A stretch of 64,000 nt of DNA from Bacteroidota bacterium (GCA_013359235.1 JABWCE010000002.1:1-64000); one strand, 5' to 3'. Shown: positions 35,487 through 45,859, numbered from the stretch's first letter. Program-made: numbers and translations. The notes: generated by a model not told the origin, from the letters alone.

Positions 35487-36118
35487 TGCTTATTACTAAT
35501 ATTTTAAATAATAATTTTATAGTTATTCAAATTGTTTGGAAATTTTTTTAAATTTTTAATTAAAATGATAGCGAAACCTTTCATTTTATTTTTTATTAAT
35601 TTTTAGCATTTCAAAAGTTGTATTTTGAGAATGTTCAAAAATATTCTTTAATAGTTATTTCAACACTTAATGATACTTATCAATTTCTAAATACATAAAT
35701 TTTATTGCTAATAATACTATTTTAAAGCAGTTATTATAAATAAGAAACATGCCAAAATTAAGAAAAAAAAATTATGGTATTTGAATATGTAATATGAAAA
35801 ATCGCAAGTTTTTATAAAAAGATTGGAAAATTCAACTTCTTTTATTAATCTTATACTGCCAAGTAATAAATTTAAAAATTTGTAACTAAATAGAATAGCG
35901 CAACTTATTTGAATTATAAATTTAAAACAATGATAAAAAAACAAATATTTTATAAAATCCAAATTCAGCATTTAAAAATGCTGAATCGGACAACAAAATC
36001 AAACTAAATGCTTAAATATCTGCACCGAAAGATTTTATTACTTGAAATAAACCACCCAAAAAAATAGTTGCTAAGATGATCATTTAGCACCTAATAAATA
36101 TTTTGATAAAAGTATATG
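35487..36118. other. 632 bp AT-rich gap with hairpin candidates
   Basis: I find no credible gene here. The left end must hold the promoter of the efflux operon. A short hairpin (GCTAA/TTAGC, 36070-36088) followed on the minus strand by a run of T at about 36057 may terminate the gene ending at 36119. A stronger palindrome lies at 35963-35986. One 84-codon hydrophobic frame at 35717-35971 is judged spurious. Confidence 0.5.
35963..35986. terminator. 11 bp perfect hairpin
   Basis: ATTCAGCATTT (35963-35973) and its exact complement (35976-35986) flank two bases. On the minus strand a T-rich stretch follows. It lies 133 bp past the end of the 210-residue membrane-protein gene and could be a terminator or a palindromic operator for the efflux operon. 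Confidence 0.4.
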
Positions 36119-36751
36119 CTAGTGTTTTAGATTTTTTTCGTGAAATAAATTTAAAATCACATCTTTAAGGCTATGTTTGGTTTCTAATGTACTGGCGTGA
36201 ATTTTATCTTTTAATGAATCTTTTTGATTATAAGTTTTGTATTGATAAGAATCTTCAAGCAATTTTCCATCTAATACAGTTGTAAGACTTTTTAACTCAG
36301 TATTTTTCATATTTACCAACGAAACTTTGGTTAGCAATACAGCCACAAATGCACAAATTATAAATGCACATGAAAAAAGAAAACCATGAATTTGATACTC
36401 TGTACCGCCAAGAACCAAAGCACTTAGTAACATTACAATAAGTCCGATAGGTATCAAAGTACTGTAATACATTTTTTTGGTAATACTAAAATATTCATTT
36501 ATATCCATTTTAACTTTAACAGTAGTGCTATTTACGCCGCCTTCAATTTCTCCTTGAAGCGAAGGAGTAGCACTAAAAGGGCTGTATCTAACATTTTTGA
36601 TATTAAATGAATGAGATGTAATTTCGCCATAGTAAGATACAGGAGGCGATTGTCTTAATTGTGTAAAATCAGTAATTGTAACTGATTTTAATTTTTCAGC
36701 TATTTCAGATGGTGAAAGCTGTGTCTGGATGATGTTTGTTATATTTTTCAT
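36119..36751 (-). CDS. Uncharacterised membrane protein, SLAC1 partner
   Basis: A 210-residue protein of unknown family. Residues 1-90 are soluble and predicted partly beta ([20 protein letters not shown]), two transmembrane helices lie at about 96-116 and 122-146, and the C-terminal 60 residues are charged. I recognise no catalytic motif. Its ATG overlaps the stop of the SLAC1/TehA-like transporter by 4 bp, so it is probably made with the transporter and may regulate or assemble with it. That link is inferred from coupling alone. Confidence 0.75.
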   Translation of the reverse strand: MKNITNIIQTQLSPSEIAEKLKSVTITDFTQLRQSPPVSYYGEITSHSFNIKNVRYSPFSATPSLQGEIEGGVNSTTVKVKMDINEYFSITKKMYYSTLIPIGLIVMLLSALVLGGTEYQIHGFLFSCAFIICAFVAVLLTKVSLVNMKNTELKSLTTVLDGKLLEDSYQYKTYNQKDSLKDKIHASTLETKHSLKDVILNLFHEKNLKH

Positions 36752-37839
36752 TGTTTTATATATTTTTTATTTAAAATTTTAAAATTTGGAATATATGTGT
36801 TAAAGGTTTTATAAATTAAACCGCCCATAGTTACTGTCCATGCAAAAAGAGCCATATAAACAAAGGTTTTGGGAATATTATAAAGAAAAGATATTTGCGT
36901 AGCTTGTGCTAGCCTGTATGTGCAAACAGTGTACATTCCAAGTGGAAATACCATTCCCCAATATTGCGGATGATAAATCATAGGAATTAACTGATAAAAA
37001 TGTCGCCATGCACCAAGCAAAACGATAAGTGGTATCCACCATGTGCCAGTTGCCCAAAACATAAGTGTTATACCTTTCAGAAAATGCTTTAATGAATACA
37101 AAAAATCCCATTGCTCAATATTTAGTATTAATACAGAACCTGAAAGAGTTATTATAGCTACAGCACCCATGTTTATCCAATATGGTGGGGCAAATTCTTC
37201 GGCTCTGAGTTCAAAAAATGTAAGACGATAAAAAATTAATGTTATTATGATAATGTACAACATGCAACCAATCAAAAACAACATTAAACTTACAAAAAGT
37301 ACAACTTCTTTTGAAAATGGCAGATAATTTACAAGCTGAGTGCCAAGAATTGAAATTGATTGGGTGGCAACAACCATTAACAGCCATATACCATTCATTC
37401 CTTCTTCGAGAGTCGGTTTGCCTCTTCTTACTGTAATAATCATAAAGAATGAATAAATAAGTATAAACCAGAGAATAAACCCAAAATAAAACAGAATAGT
37501 TGCAATTTTATAATTTTCAGAAATAATAATAAATTGACTGCCAAGTACATTTGTGCCTGCAACAATAGTTAAAAAGCCCGGGCTGCGTGAATGATTAGAA
37601 AAATCGTTTAAGAAGTTTTGAAAATAAAATATCAATCTACATATAAGCAATATCCACAAGATGATATATGCAATTACATTAAAATAAAACAATACCTCGC
37701 CTATGTATGGAAATTTTAATAAATGACATGCAATAGAAACTATGCCCGTAGCCATTGTCAAAGCAAAATAGCTAGGAAACAAGTTTTCAATTCCTTTTAA
37801 AATGTTGCTCTCAATATTGTTGTAATTTGAAAATTTCAT
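36748..37839 (-). CDS. SLAC1/TehA-family (TDT) transporter
   Basis: A 363-residue inner-membrane protein with about ten transmembrane helices. The family start [20 protein letters not shown] and later [23 protein letters not shown] and [19 protein letters not shown] are typical of the tellurite-resistance/dicarboxylate transporter (SLAC1, TehA, Mae1) family, whose members conduct anions or export C4-dicarboxylates or sulfite. The ATG at 37839 is preferred to a TTG at 37857. It is coupled to the 210-residue membrane protein. The substrate is not readable. Confidence 0.88.
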   Translation of the reverse strand: MKFSNYNNIESNILKGIENLFPSYFALTMATGIVSIACHLLKFPYIGEVLFYFNVIAYIILWILLICRLIFYFQNFLNDFSNHSRSPGFLTIVAGTNVLGSQFIIISENYKIATILFYFGFILWFILIYSFFMIITVRRGKPTLEEGMNGIWLLMVVATQSISILGTQLVNYLPFSKEVVLFVSLMLFLIGCMLYIIIITLIFYRLTFFELRAEEFAPPYWINMGAVAIITLSGSVLILNIEQWDFLYSLKHFLKGITLMFWATGTWWIPLIVLLGAWRHFYQLIPMIYHPQYWGMVFPLGMYTVCTYRLAQATQISFLYNIPKTFVYMALFAWTVTMGGLIYKTFNTYIPNFKILNKKYIKQ

Positions 37840-37993
37840 CTTAAATATTAAAGACAAATTTCAAATACAGAACTTAAATTGACGTTAAAATCAAATTAAA
37901 AATTATTAAATTTTTAATGATTAAATGCATAAATTTTTTATTATTTCTTGTAAAATAAGCAATTTTTTTAAGTTCAATTAATTTAGATTAAAA

Positions 37994-39361
37994 TTAGCTT
38001 AAATTGGGTAAAACCACCTCTATTGTAGTACCACTATTTATTTTTGAACGTATAAAAATTTTACCTGAGTGTAGTTTTATAATTCTTTGAACTAATGATA
38101 AGCCTATACCGCTTCCCGAAATGCCATGTGTATTACTGCCTCTGAAAAAAGGTTCGAAAGCATGCTTAAGATAAGTTTCGGGCATACCAATACCATTATC
38201 AATGAAATACAAGATAATATTATTTTTTTCTGCTAATACTTTTATTTCAACGGTTTTATTTTTTGAAAACTTACAAGCATTTTCAATAATATTTAAAAAT
38301 GCAACAGATAATAATTTTACTTTTCCTCTGCAAGTAATTAGTTTTTCATTGTCTATTATTTGGTCAAAATTTATCTGAATATTGAATTCGGGTTTTAGTT
38401 TTAACATTTCGTCTCTTACGTTCCACAAAAGTTCATCAATTCTTATTTCTTCCGAGTCTTTAAAGATAGTTTCTGCTTCGCTGTTTGCAAGCTCTAATAG
38501 ATTGTTTGCAAGTGTTCTTACATTTTTAATTTCTTTTGAAATTGAATTTAAAACACTTTTATATTCTTCTGGGTTTCTTTCTTTTAACAATGCTACTTCT
38601 ATCTGTCCGCTTATTGCTGTTAAGGGATTTCGCAATTCGTGAGAAGCATTTGAAACAAATCTTTTTTGAATTTTAAAGGAGGTTTCAAGCCTTTCGAGCA
38701 TTTTGTTAAAAGTAGCTGTAAGTCTGCCAATTTCATCATTTTTGTTTTTTGTGCTCAGTCTGTAATTCAAATTACTATATGTGATTTTATCAGCTTGTTG
38801 TACAATTTTTGAAATGGGTTTCAAAAACCGACCGGCATACAACCATCCGCTAAGCACTATTAACAACATTATTATCAAACCTCTGAAAATAAGAGTTCTT
38901 TTAAGATTATTTATAAATTTTGTTCCATATTCGTCTTGTGCTTTTGCAAAAAGAAAATAATTATTTCCGATATACGAGTATTTTATACCTACAATTTCTT
39001 CTTTGTTTGTAACCGAAACGTATAGTTTTTGTTTATTCAATAAATTGATAGTTTCGAGAGTTGGCAACGCGGTAGCAGAATCTTTATAAATTATTTCTTT
39101 ATCAGAATTATATATAATAATCTTTTCATCTTTTAGTAAATTAATTTTACTTTCTTCAATATTATTTAAATGAAATTTTTCGGGTTTTCCTTCGGCAGCA
39201 ATTACTAATTTTAGCTTTGAAATGGCTCTGTCCTGGAGTCTTGAATGAAAATCATTCTGACGGTAATCTTCTGAAAGGTAATAAATAGCAAACGAAAAAA
39301 GAAAAAGTATAATGCCTACTATTAATGCAAACAAAAGGGTAAAACGGGTTCTTATATTCAT
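37994..39361 (-). CDS. Two-component sensor histidine kinase
   Basis: A 455-residue sensor kinase. The N-terminal helix (LFALIVGIILFLFSFAIYYL), a periplasmic sensor of about 120 residues, a second helix (GLIIMLLIVLSGWLYAGRFL) and a HAMP linker precede the phosphoacceptor box SNASHELRNPLTAISGQIE (His241) and the ATPase motifs NIIENACKFSK, DNGIGMP and GSGIGLSLVQ. The layout is that of heavy-metal-type kinases such as CusS. It lies 3 bp after the response regulator gene and downstream of the heavy-metal efflux operon, which suggests metal sensing. That is inference. Confidence 0.93.
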   Translation of the reverse strand: MNIRTRFTLLFALIVGIILFLFSFAIYYLSEDYRQNDFHSRLQDRAISKLKLVIAAEGKPEKFHLNNIEESKINLLKDEKIIIYNSDKEIIYKDSATALPTLETINLLNKQKLYVSVTNKEEIVGIKYSYIGNNYFLFAKAQDEYGTKFINNLKRTLIFRGLIIMLLIVLSGWLYAGRFLKPISKIVQQADKITYSNLNYRLSTKNKNDEIGRLTATFNKMLERLETSFKIQKRFVSNASHELRNPLTAISGQIEVALLKERNPEEYKSVLNSISKEIKNVRTLANNLLELANSEAETIFKDSEEIRIDELLWNVRDEMLKLKPEFNIQINFDQIIDNEKLITCRGKVKLLSVAFLNIIENACKFSKNKTVEIKVLAEKNNIILYFIDNGIGMPETYLKHAFEPFFRGSNTHGISGSGIGLSLVQRIIKLHSGKIFIRSKINSGTTIEVVLPNLS

Positions 39362-39364
39362 TTT

Positions 39365-40063
39365 TTAGTCGTCTTTTAAAATATATCCCATTCCAACCAT
39401 AGTGTGAAGTAGTTTGGTTTGATGGTCTTTATCTATTTTATTTCTCAAAAAATTCATATAAACTTCTATCACATTAGTTCCCGAGTCAAAAGTAATATCC
39501 CATATTTTTTCGGCAATTTCGGCTTTGCTCAACACTCTGTTTTTATTAATTACCATCAATTCTAATAAAGCGTATTCTTTGGCAGTAAGTTTTATTTCAA
39601 TACCATTTCTTTTAACTCTTTTGTTGTTTGTGTTTAGTTCCAAATCGGCTACTTTTAATATATGATGAGAATTGTGAAATTCGTCATCGGCATGAATTGA
39701 CCTTTTAATAAGAGATTTTATTCTTGCAAGCAATTCTGGAAAATCAAAGGGCTTTACAAGATAATCATCGGCTCCTGCTTCAAAACCTTCAAGTTTATCG
39801 TTTAATGTGCCAAGTGCAGTAAGCATAAGTATTTTTACAGTATCATTTTTTTCTCTAATTAATTTACACAGTTCAAGTCCATTTATTTTTGGAATTATAA
39901 TATCGAGTATTATCAGGTCGTAATTTTTTGTGAATGCTAATTTTTTGCCACATTCACCATCATAAGCAAAATCAACCTGAAAGTTGTTTTCTTCTAAGCC
40001 TTGTTTTATAAATTGCAAAACTCCGGCTTCGTCTTCAACAATCAGAATTTTTAGATTTTCCAT
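39365..40063 (-). CDS. OmpR-family response regulator
   Basis: A 232-residue regulator. The receiver domain has the acidic pair ED at 10-11, phospho-acceptor Asp54 (LIILDIIIPKING) and Lys in DDYLVKPF. A C-terminal winged helix follows (KRNGIEIKLTAKEYALLELMV... GTNVIEVYMNFLRNKID). It pairs with the kinase encoded 3 bp downstream. The gene order regulator-kinase beside a Cus/Czc-type operon suggests that this pair controls metal efflux. Confidence 0.93.
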   Translation of the reverse strand: MENLKILIVEDEAGVLQFIKQGLEENNFQVDFAYDGECGKKLAFTKNYDLIILDIIIPKINGLELCKLIREKNDTVKILMLTALGTLNDKLEGFEAGADDYLVKPFDFPELLARIKSLIKRSIHADDEFHNSHHILKVADLELNTNNKRVKRNGIEIKLTAKEYALLELMVINKNRVLSKAEIAEKIWDITFDSGTNVIEVYMNFLRNKIDKDHQTKLLHTMVGMGYILKDD

Positions 40064-40372
40064 TGCTTTATTGTTATTTTATTACAAATGTAATCTGATA
40101 ACTTATGCTATCAAAATTCTTAAAAATAGATTCAATATCAGAAAACGACTATTTAAATTATTTAAAATAACCTTATAATTCTATAATTTAAAGTGAGTTC
40201 GATTTAAGAAATTGCTTGCATTATTCAAGTCAATAAAAATTGAATATTAATTATAAACTTGAAACAAATTATTTCCTTTATTTTTAATTTTTTAAAAAAA
40301 CAAAATGTAGTTTGTATTTATGTTGCTCCATAGAGCTTCTATTATCGAACTCACGTTAATTTACTTTAATTT
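40064..40372. other. Gap carrying a TTAA-flanked inverted-repeat element
   Basis: These 309 bases separate the response regulator from the end of the metal-efflux operon and have no ORF. They hold the MITE-like element listed next. The regulator's own promoter should lie in the left part. Confidence 0.55.
40192..40355. repeat. MITE-like element with terminal inverted repeats
   Basis: GTGAGTTCGAT at 40193-40203 and its exact complement at 40344-40354 enclose about 140 bp without an ORF. Both ends are preceded by TTAA (40188-40191 and 40356-40359), as a target duplication would be. TTAA is common in AT-rich DNA, so the duplication is not proof. The structure fits a miniature inverted-repeat element, or else a pair of binding half-sites. 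Confidence 0.5.
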
Positions 40373-41509
40373 TTATTCTTCTTCTTCTTGATTTTTCATT
40401 TTCATCAGCAAGGTATATGCACCTTTAAGTACATAAATTTTATTCCTCATTTCTGTGCTGTCTTCAAAAGTAATTTGAGTAAAACCAAGTTCGGTATTTT
40501 GTGTTGTAACAGCTTGTATTTCAAATTTATTTTTGCTTGTTTGAATAAAAACATATTGCTTTCCTTCAAATCTAACTATGCCTTCATTCGGTATTACATA
40601 AGCATTATTTGTGGATACTTCTATCTCGGCATTCATATACATTCCCGGAATTAAACTTTTATCATATTTTTCAAAGTGACATTGTACTTGTACAGTTCTT
40701 TCGGGCGATACATCTTTTCCAATTAAAATTATTTCGCAAATATATTTTTTGCTTGGATGTGTGTTGTTGTAAGCAAATATTTTCTGTCCTATTGAAAGTT
40801 TAAACAAATCTTTTTCAAATACTGTAAGATGCAAATGTATATCTTCAGGATTTACCAGTTCAAACAACACATCGGTTGGTGTTACATACTTTCCTATGTT
40901 TTGATTTACTGAAGAAACAAAACCATCAATAGGTGATGGTATATTTATACTTCGCGAAATGTTGGTTTCGTTCAAATTGTTAGGATTGATATTGATGAGT
41001 TTTAATTTTTCTTCCAGGGATTTTAGTAAAACTTTTTGAGAAATATATTCTGTTTGTGCTGCCTCAAATACTTTATCGCTACTGGCTTTGCTTTGATTTA
41101 AGTCTTTTTGCCGAAAGTATTCCTTTTCAATTGAGCTAAAATGTGCTTTGGCTGTAAGGTAATCTTGCTGTAATTGAATATACTGCTGGTCTTCTAATGT
41201 AGCAATAATTTCGCCTTTATTAATGTGCATACCTGCTAAAAGTTTGGTTGATTTTAAATAACCACCCATAGGCACACTAACCGAAACCATGTTTTGTGGG
41301 GGTACTTCAATTTTTCCGTTAACCTTTAAAAGTGATGAAATATTGCGTTGTTCTATTTTTCCAGTTGCAATTTCAGAATTTTTTAATTGTGCATCAGTGA
41401 GTTCAACCGAGGTCTCATCTGGTATTTCTTCTTTTATAGTATTTGTTTTCTTATTTCCACATGAAATAATAATTGTTAAAAGTATTGTTAAAATGGTGTA
41501 TTTTGTCAT
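40373..41509 (-). CDS. Heavy-metal RND periplasmic adaptor (CusB/CzcB-like)
   Basis: A 378-residue lipoprotein (lipobox TIIISC) of the HlyD/CusB type. Segments SVPMGGYLKSTKLLAGMHINKGEIIATL and INIPSPIDGFVSSVNQNIGKYV are the two lipoyl halves around a helical hairpin, followed by the barrel domain and a membrane-proximal domain. It ends in an acidic EEEE. The gene lies 9 bp after the fused CusA-OMF gene. It links pump and outer-membrane channel and may pass the metal ion to the pump. Confidence 0.9.
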   Translation of the reverse strand: MTKYTILTILLTIIISCGNKKTNTIKEEIPDETSVELTDAQLKNSEIATGKIEQRNISSLLKVNGKIEVPPQNMVSVSVPMGGYLKSTKLLAGMHINKGEIIATLEDQQYIQLQQDYLTAKAHFSSIEKEYFRQKDLNQSKASSDKVFEAAQTEYISQKVLLKSLEEKLKLININPNNLNETNISRSINIPSPIDGFVSSVNQNIGKYVTPTDVLFELVNPEDIHLHLTVFEKDLFKLSIGQKIFAYNNTHPSKKYICEIILIGKDVSPERTVQVQCHFEKYDKSLIPGMYMNAEIEVSTNNAYVIPNEGIVRFEGKQYVFIQTSKNKFEIQAVTTQNTELGFTQITFEDSTEMRNKIYVLKGAYTLLMKMKNQEEEE

Positions 41510-41518
41510 AATTGAAAT

Positions 41519-44500
41519 TTATTTTGAAATTAAATATTTAAGATTAATAATAGTTTGATTTAATTCATAAACTGCATCTGCATAATTGCTATAAACAGTA
41601 GTTGCATTGTTGATCAACATAGTCCATTCCAAGTAATTAATATCTCCATTTTTGAACTGTTCATTGGCAGTTTGGGTAATAGAATTGGCATTTATCAAAG
41701 CATTATCTTCAAAATATTTCACAGTCATTAATTGCGTTTGATAATTTTTAATTGCTGAAATGTATTCTGTTTTAAGTGACAGCAAACCAATTTGATAATT
41801 GCTTTCAGAAATAAGCTCCTGCATTTTGCATGATTTTATTTTTGCTGTATGTGAACTAAAAAAAAGCGGAATTCCAATTCCAAACTGCAAAAAATTAAAT
41901 CGTGATGATTTGTTGTAAAGCATATTGTCAGATCCCATTCCTTGAATTGTAATGCTGTTGTAGCCAAATTGCAGGCTGGGCAATAGTTGTTGTTTATGCA
42001 ATTGTGTGTTAATCAAACTGATTTTCTGTTGCTGTTGCAAAATTTTCAATTGAGGGTGGTTAAAAATTGTTGAGGAATCTAATAGTGCCGTTAATGAAAG
42101 CTTTTTATCAGCTTTTGGTATATAAGCTATATTGGTATTAAGTAGCAATTGAAATTTTAATTTCATTATTTCAATTTCATTTTCAATCTGTTTCAACTGA
42201 ATAAAAATTTGAGATATATGGGTTTCGGCAGTTGATTTTTCTATAATGTTAGACTCACCTTTTGTAAAACGCAATTTAGCTTTTACTAAAAAAGAAGCAT
42301 ACACACTATCGGTTTTTATCAAAATGTTCCTTTTTTCATTTAAATATATCAGGGTGTAAAAAATTTCACTTATTTGTTTTTTTACTTCAGATTCTTTCAA
42401 CTCAATATTTAACAAACTGCTTTTGTAAACCTCGTTGTATAATGTTTTTTGTTTTGCATACACCGTTGGAAAACTTAATGATTGCGAAAATCCAAACGAA
42501 TTGTCTTTATAAATTGAATTAAATTGCCCAAATTGAGCAGTAATTTCAGTTTGCGGAATATCATAAGCTGTGGCTTTGATTTTTTTCTGATATTCGGCAC
42601 AAAGAGATTCATTTTTAATAAGCAGATTATTTTTTAAAGCCGTATCAATTGCAGATTGTAAGCTTATTTCTGTTTGTGCATTTGCTTTTTGAAATGAAAT
42701 AAATATTAAAGCAATGGCTGTTATCACTGTTTTGCTTAGCTTCATTTTTTTTAAGGAAATATTCTCAAATAAAATGTACAACACGGGCAAAACAAAAAGT
42801 GTTAGAAATGTAGCTACCAACAAGCCCCCAATTACAACAGTAGCAAGTGGTCGCTGAACTTCGGAACCGTTTCCGGTGCTTAAAGCCATTGGCAAAAAAC
42901 CTAAAGATGCAACTAATGCAGTCATCAAAACCGGTCTTAAACGTATTTTAGTGCCTAACAATACAATTTTTTTTAAATCAGTTTCGCCATTTTTCTTTAT
43001 CCTGTTAAATTCGGCAATAAGAACAATGCCATTTAAAACAGCAACACCAAATAAAGCTATAAACCCAATACCGGCACTTATACTGAAGGGCATTCCTCTT
43101 AAAGCCAAAAACAATATTCCGCCAATTGCAGAAAGCGGTATAGCCGAATAAATTAGCAAACCTTGTTTAACTGAGCCAAATGCGAAGTAAAGCAGTATGA
43201 ATATCATTAATAGAGAAAGTGGTACAGCAATACCCAATCTCTTTTTTGCAGCTTCCAGATTTTCAAAAGAACCACCATAGGTAACGTAGTACCCCGAAGG
43301 CAGTTGCAATTTTTCATCTACTGCATTTTTTAAATCTTTTACAATGCTTTGCACATCTCTGTCTTTTGCATTAAAACCTACAATAATTCTACGCTTTGCA
43401 TCATCTCTTTGTATCTGGTTTATGCTTTCTTCAATTTCTACATTGGCAACCTGATACAATGGTATTTGTGTTCCATTTGAAGTAGGTATTAATAGATTTT
43501 GAACATCTTCTAAATTTTGCCGCAATTCGCCACTAAGCCTTACTACCAAATCAAATCGTTTTTCATCTTCAAATACTATGCCGCTTGTTTGCCCTGCCAA
43601 TGCAGTGTTTACAACTTTGTTTATGTCAGAAATATTCATACCGTATTGGGCAATAATGCCTCGTTTATATCTTATAATTATTTGAGGTAACCCGTCAATT
43701 GGCTCAACATATATATTTTCTGTTCCATCAATTTTATTTGAAATTTCGCCCAAAATTTTTGAATATTTTGAAAGAGTATCTAAGTTTTCACCGTATATTT
43801 TACATACAATGTCTTGTTTAGAACCGGTCATAAGTTCATTAAAACGCATTGCTACAGGATATTGAAAACTATAAGTAACGCCAGGAACATCCAACAATGC
43901 TTCACTCATTTTAGTTGATAGTTCGTCCCAGGTTTGTGCTGATGTCCATTCAGATTTTTTTTTCAAAATTACCATTAGGTCGGCAGCTTCCATAGGCATA
44001 GGGTCTGTCGGAATTTCGCCACTTCCTACTTTACCAATTACTTTTTCAACTTCAGGAAATTTGTTTTTTAAAATGTGAGAAGCTTTTAGGCAGGCTTCTA
44101 CCGTTGTATTTATATTACTTCCGGTAAGCACTCTTGTTTCTACTGCAAAATCTCCTTCGGGTAATTGAGGAATAAATTCGCCGCCCATTCGGGTAAATAC
44201 AAATACGGCAAAAATCAATAAACTAACGGCAAACAATAATATTGTTTTTGGAAAATTTAATACACGATTCATATTAAGTTGATGATATTTGGTAAAGAAG
44301 TCCATCATCTTATCAGAAAAATTTCTTTTATGTGTAATTTGTTTATTTAAAAACAATGCACTCATCATAGGAACATAAGTAAGCGATAGAATGAAAGCCC
44401 CGAGCAAAGCAAAAGATACAGTTTGAGCCATGGGTTTAAACATTTTACCTTCTATTCCTTCAAGTGTAAAAATAGGGAGATATACAATTAAAATTATTAT

Positions 44501-45859
44501 TTGACCGAAAACTGCACTGTTCATCATACGGCTTGCTGATTGATTTACTTGTACATCCATTTCATTTTGTGTAATTTTAATCATTTTGTTTTTATGCACC
44601 AAATTGATCATTACTGCTTCTACAATAATCACAGCACCATCAACAATCAGACCGAAATCAATGGCACCCAAACTCATAAGATTTCCGCTCACACCAAATA
44701 TATTCATCATTATTACTGCAAATAGCATTGATAAAGGTATGACCGAAGCAACAATAAAACCCGCTCTGAAATTTCCTAGAAATAAAACCAAAACAAAAAT
44801 CACAATCAAAGCTCCTTCAAGTAAATTTTTTGAAACTGTGCCAATAGCGCTGTTTACCATTTTTGTTCTGTCGAGAAATGGTTCAATTACCACACCTTCG
44901 GGTAATGTTTTTTCAATTTGTTTAATTCTTTCTTTAACATTTTTAATTACCTCGCTGCTATTTCCACCTTTCAACATCATAACTACTGCACCTGCTGCTT
45001 CGCCTTCGTCGTTATAAGTCATACCCCCATACCGAATTGCATTTCCAATCCTCACATCTGCCACATCGTTTATCAACAATGGTGTACCGTTGCTGGTATT
45101 TTTAATTACGATGTTTTTAATATCATCAATATTTTCTATCAAACCTTCGCTTCTGATATACAATACTGTTGATTTTTTTTCGATATATGCTCCTCCGGTA
45201 TTTTCATTGTTTTTTTCAAGAGATGCAAATACATCGTTTATTGAAATATTGTATGATTTTAATTTATTGGCATCAACAGCAATTTCATATTGTTTTAGTT
45301 TTCCACCAAAACTACTCACATCGGCAACACCTTTTACTCCCAGCAATTGCCTTCTAACAATCCAATCCTGAATTGTACGCAATTCTGTTGCATCATATTT
45401 TAATTCAAAACCATGTTTTGCACGTATTATGTATTGGTAAATTTCTCCAAGCCCTGTTGTTACAGGTGCCAGTTCAGGAGAACCAAGTCCATGCGGAATT
45501 TGCTGTTCGGCAATTTTTAATCTTTCTGAAACTTGATGTCTTGCCCAGTAAATATCAATATCTTCGTTAAAAACAATTGTAATTAAAGATAAGCCAAACC
45601 TTGAGAAACTTCTTATTTCTTTTAATCCAGGAATATTGCTGTTGGCTTGCTCAATCGGGAATGTGATAAGCCTTTCAATATCTGGTGCACCAAGCGAAGG
45701 TGCAGTAGTAATTACCTGTACTTGATTGTCTGTAATATCTGGTACAGCGTCTATCGGCAATTTTGTAAACTGGTAACTGCCAAAACCAATCAGAGCTATT
45801 ATAAAAAGCCCTATTATGAGTTTGTTCTTTATTGAGAACGCAATTATTTTGTTGAGCAT
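41519..45859 (-). CDS. CusA/CzcA heavy-metal RND pump fused to a TolC-like channel
   Basis: A 1446-residue fusion. Residues 1-1035 are an HME-family RND pump: MLNKIIAFSIKNKLIIGLF start, the proton-relay motif DFGLIVDGAVIIVEA near 402-416, and the second half with LFGVAVLNGIVLIAEFN. Residues 1039-1446 form an outer-membrane efflux domain. Between them sits MKLSKTVITAIALIFISFQ followed by KANAQ, which looks like a signal peptide, and its Met codon at 42745 could even serve as an internal start. Similar fusions are known in Bacteroidota. The pump exports Cu(I), Ag(I) or divalent ions (Zn, Co, Cd); the Asp/Glu relay does not decide which. Confidence 0.92.
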   Translation of the reverse strand: MLNKIIAFSIKNKLIIGLFIIALIGFGSYQFTKLPIDAVPDITDNQVQVITTAPSLGAPDIERLITFPIEQANSNIPGLKEIRSFSRFGLSLITIVFNEDIDIYWARHQVSERLKIAEQQIPHGLGSPELAPVTTGLGEIYQYIIRAKHGFELKYDATELRTIQDWIVRRQLLGVKGVADVSSFGGKLKQYEIAVDANKLKSYNISINDVFASLEKNNENTGGAYIEKKSTVLYIRSEGLIENIDDIKNIVIKNTSNGTPLLINDVADVRIGNAIRYGGMTYNDEGEAAGAVVMMLKGGNSSEVIKNVKERIKQIEKTLPEGVVIEPFLDRTKMVNSAIGTVSKNLLEGALIVIFVLVLFLGNFRAGFIVASVIPLSMLFAVIMMNIFGVSGNLMSLGAIDFGLIVDGAVIIVEAVMINLVHKNKMIKITQNEMDVQVNQSASRMMNSAVFGQIIILIVYLPIFTLEGIEGKMFKPMAQTVSFALLGAFILSLTYVPMMSALFLNKQITHKRNFSDKMMDFFTKYHQLNMNRVLNFPKTILLFAVSLLIFAVFVFTRMGGEFIPQLPEGDFAVETRVLTGSNINTTVEACLKASHILKNKFPEVEKVIGKVGSGEIPTDPMPMEAADLMVILKKKSEWTSAQTWDELSTKMSEALLDVPGVTYSFQYPVAMRFNELMTGSKQDIVCKIYGENLDTLSKYSKILGEISNKIDGTENIYVEPIDGLPQIIIRYKRGIIAQYGMNISDINKVVNTALAGQTSGIVFEDEKRFDLVVRLSGELRQNLEDVQNLLIPTSNGTQIPLYQVANVEIEESINQIQRDDAKRRIIVGFNAKDRDVQSIVKDLKNAVDEKLQLPSGYYVTYGGSFENLEAAKKRLGIAVPLSLLMIFILLYFAFGSVKQGLLIYSAIPLSAIGGILFLALRGMPFSISAGIGFIALFGVAVLNGIVLIAEFNRIKKNGETDLKKIVLLGTKIRLRPVLMTALVASLGFLPMALSTGNGSEVQRPLATVVIGGLLVATFLTLFVLPVLYILFENISLKKMKLSKTVITAIALIFISFQKANAQTEISLQSAIDTALKNNLLIKNESLCAEYQKKIKATAYDIPQTEITAQFGQFNSIYKDNSFGFSQSLSFPTVYAKQKTLYNEVYKSSLLNIELKESEVKKQISEIFYTLIYLNEKRNILIKTDSVYASFLVKAKLRFTKGESNIIEKSTAETHISQIFIQLKQIENEIEIMKLKFQLLLNTNIAYIPKADKKLSLTALLDSSTIFNHPQLKILQQQQKISLINTQLHKQQLLPSLQFGYNSITIQGMGSDNMLYNKSSRFNFLQFGIGIPLFFSSHTAKIKSCKMQELISESNYQIGLLSLKTEYISAIKNYQTQLMTVKYFEDNALINANSITQTANEQFKNGDINYLEWTMLINNATTVYSNYADAVYELNQTIINLKYLISK

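Noticed and set aside
35717-35971. 84-codon hydrophobic frame in the 632 bp gap
   Set aside because: It consists largely of AT-rich codons giving Phe, Ile, Leu and Lys, has no recognisable domain, and its start lies inside the hairpin at 35963-35986.
44586-45017. 143-codon plus-strand frame inside the CusA fusion gene
   Set aside because: It is antisense to a conserved membrane core; its low-complexity composition reflects the opposite strand.
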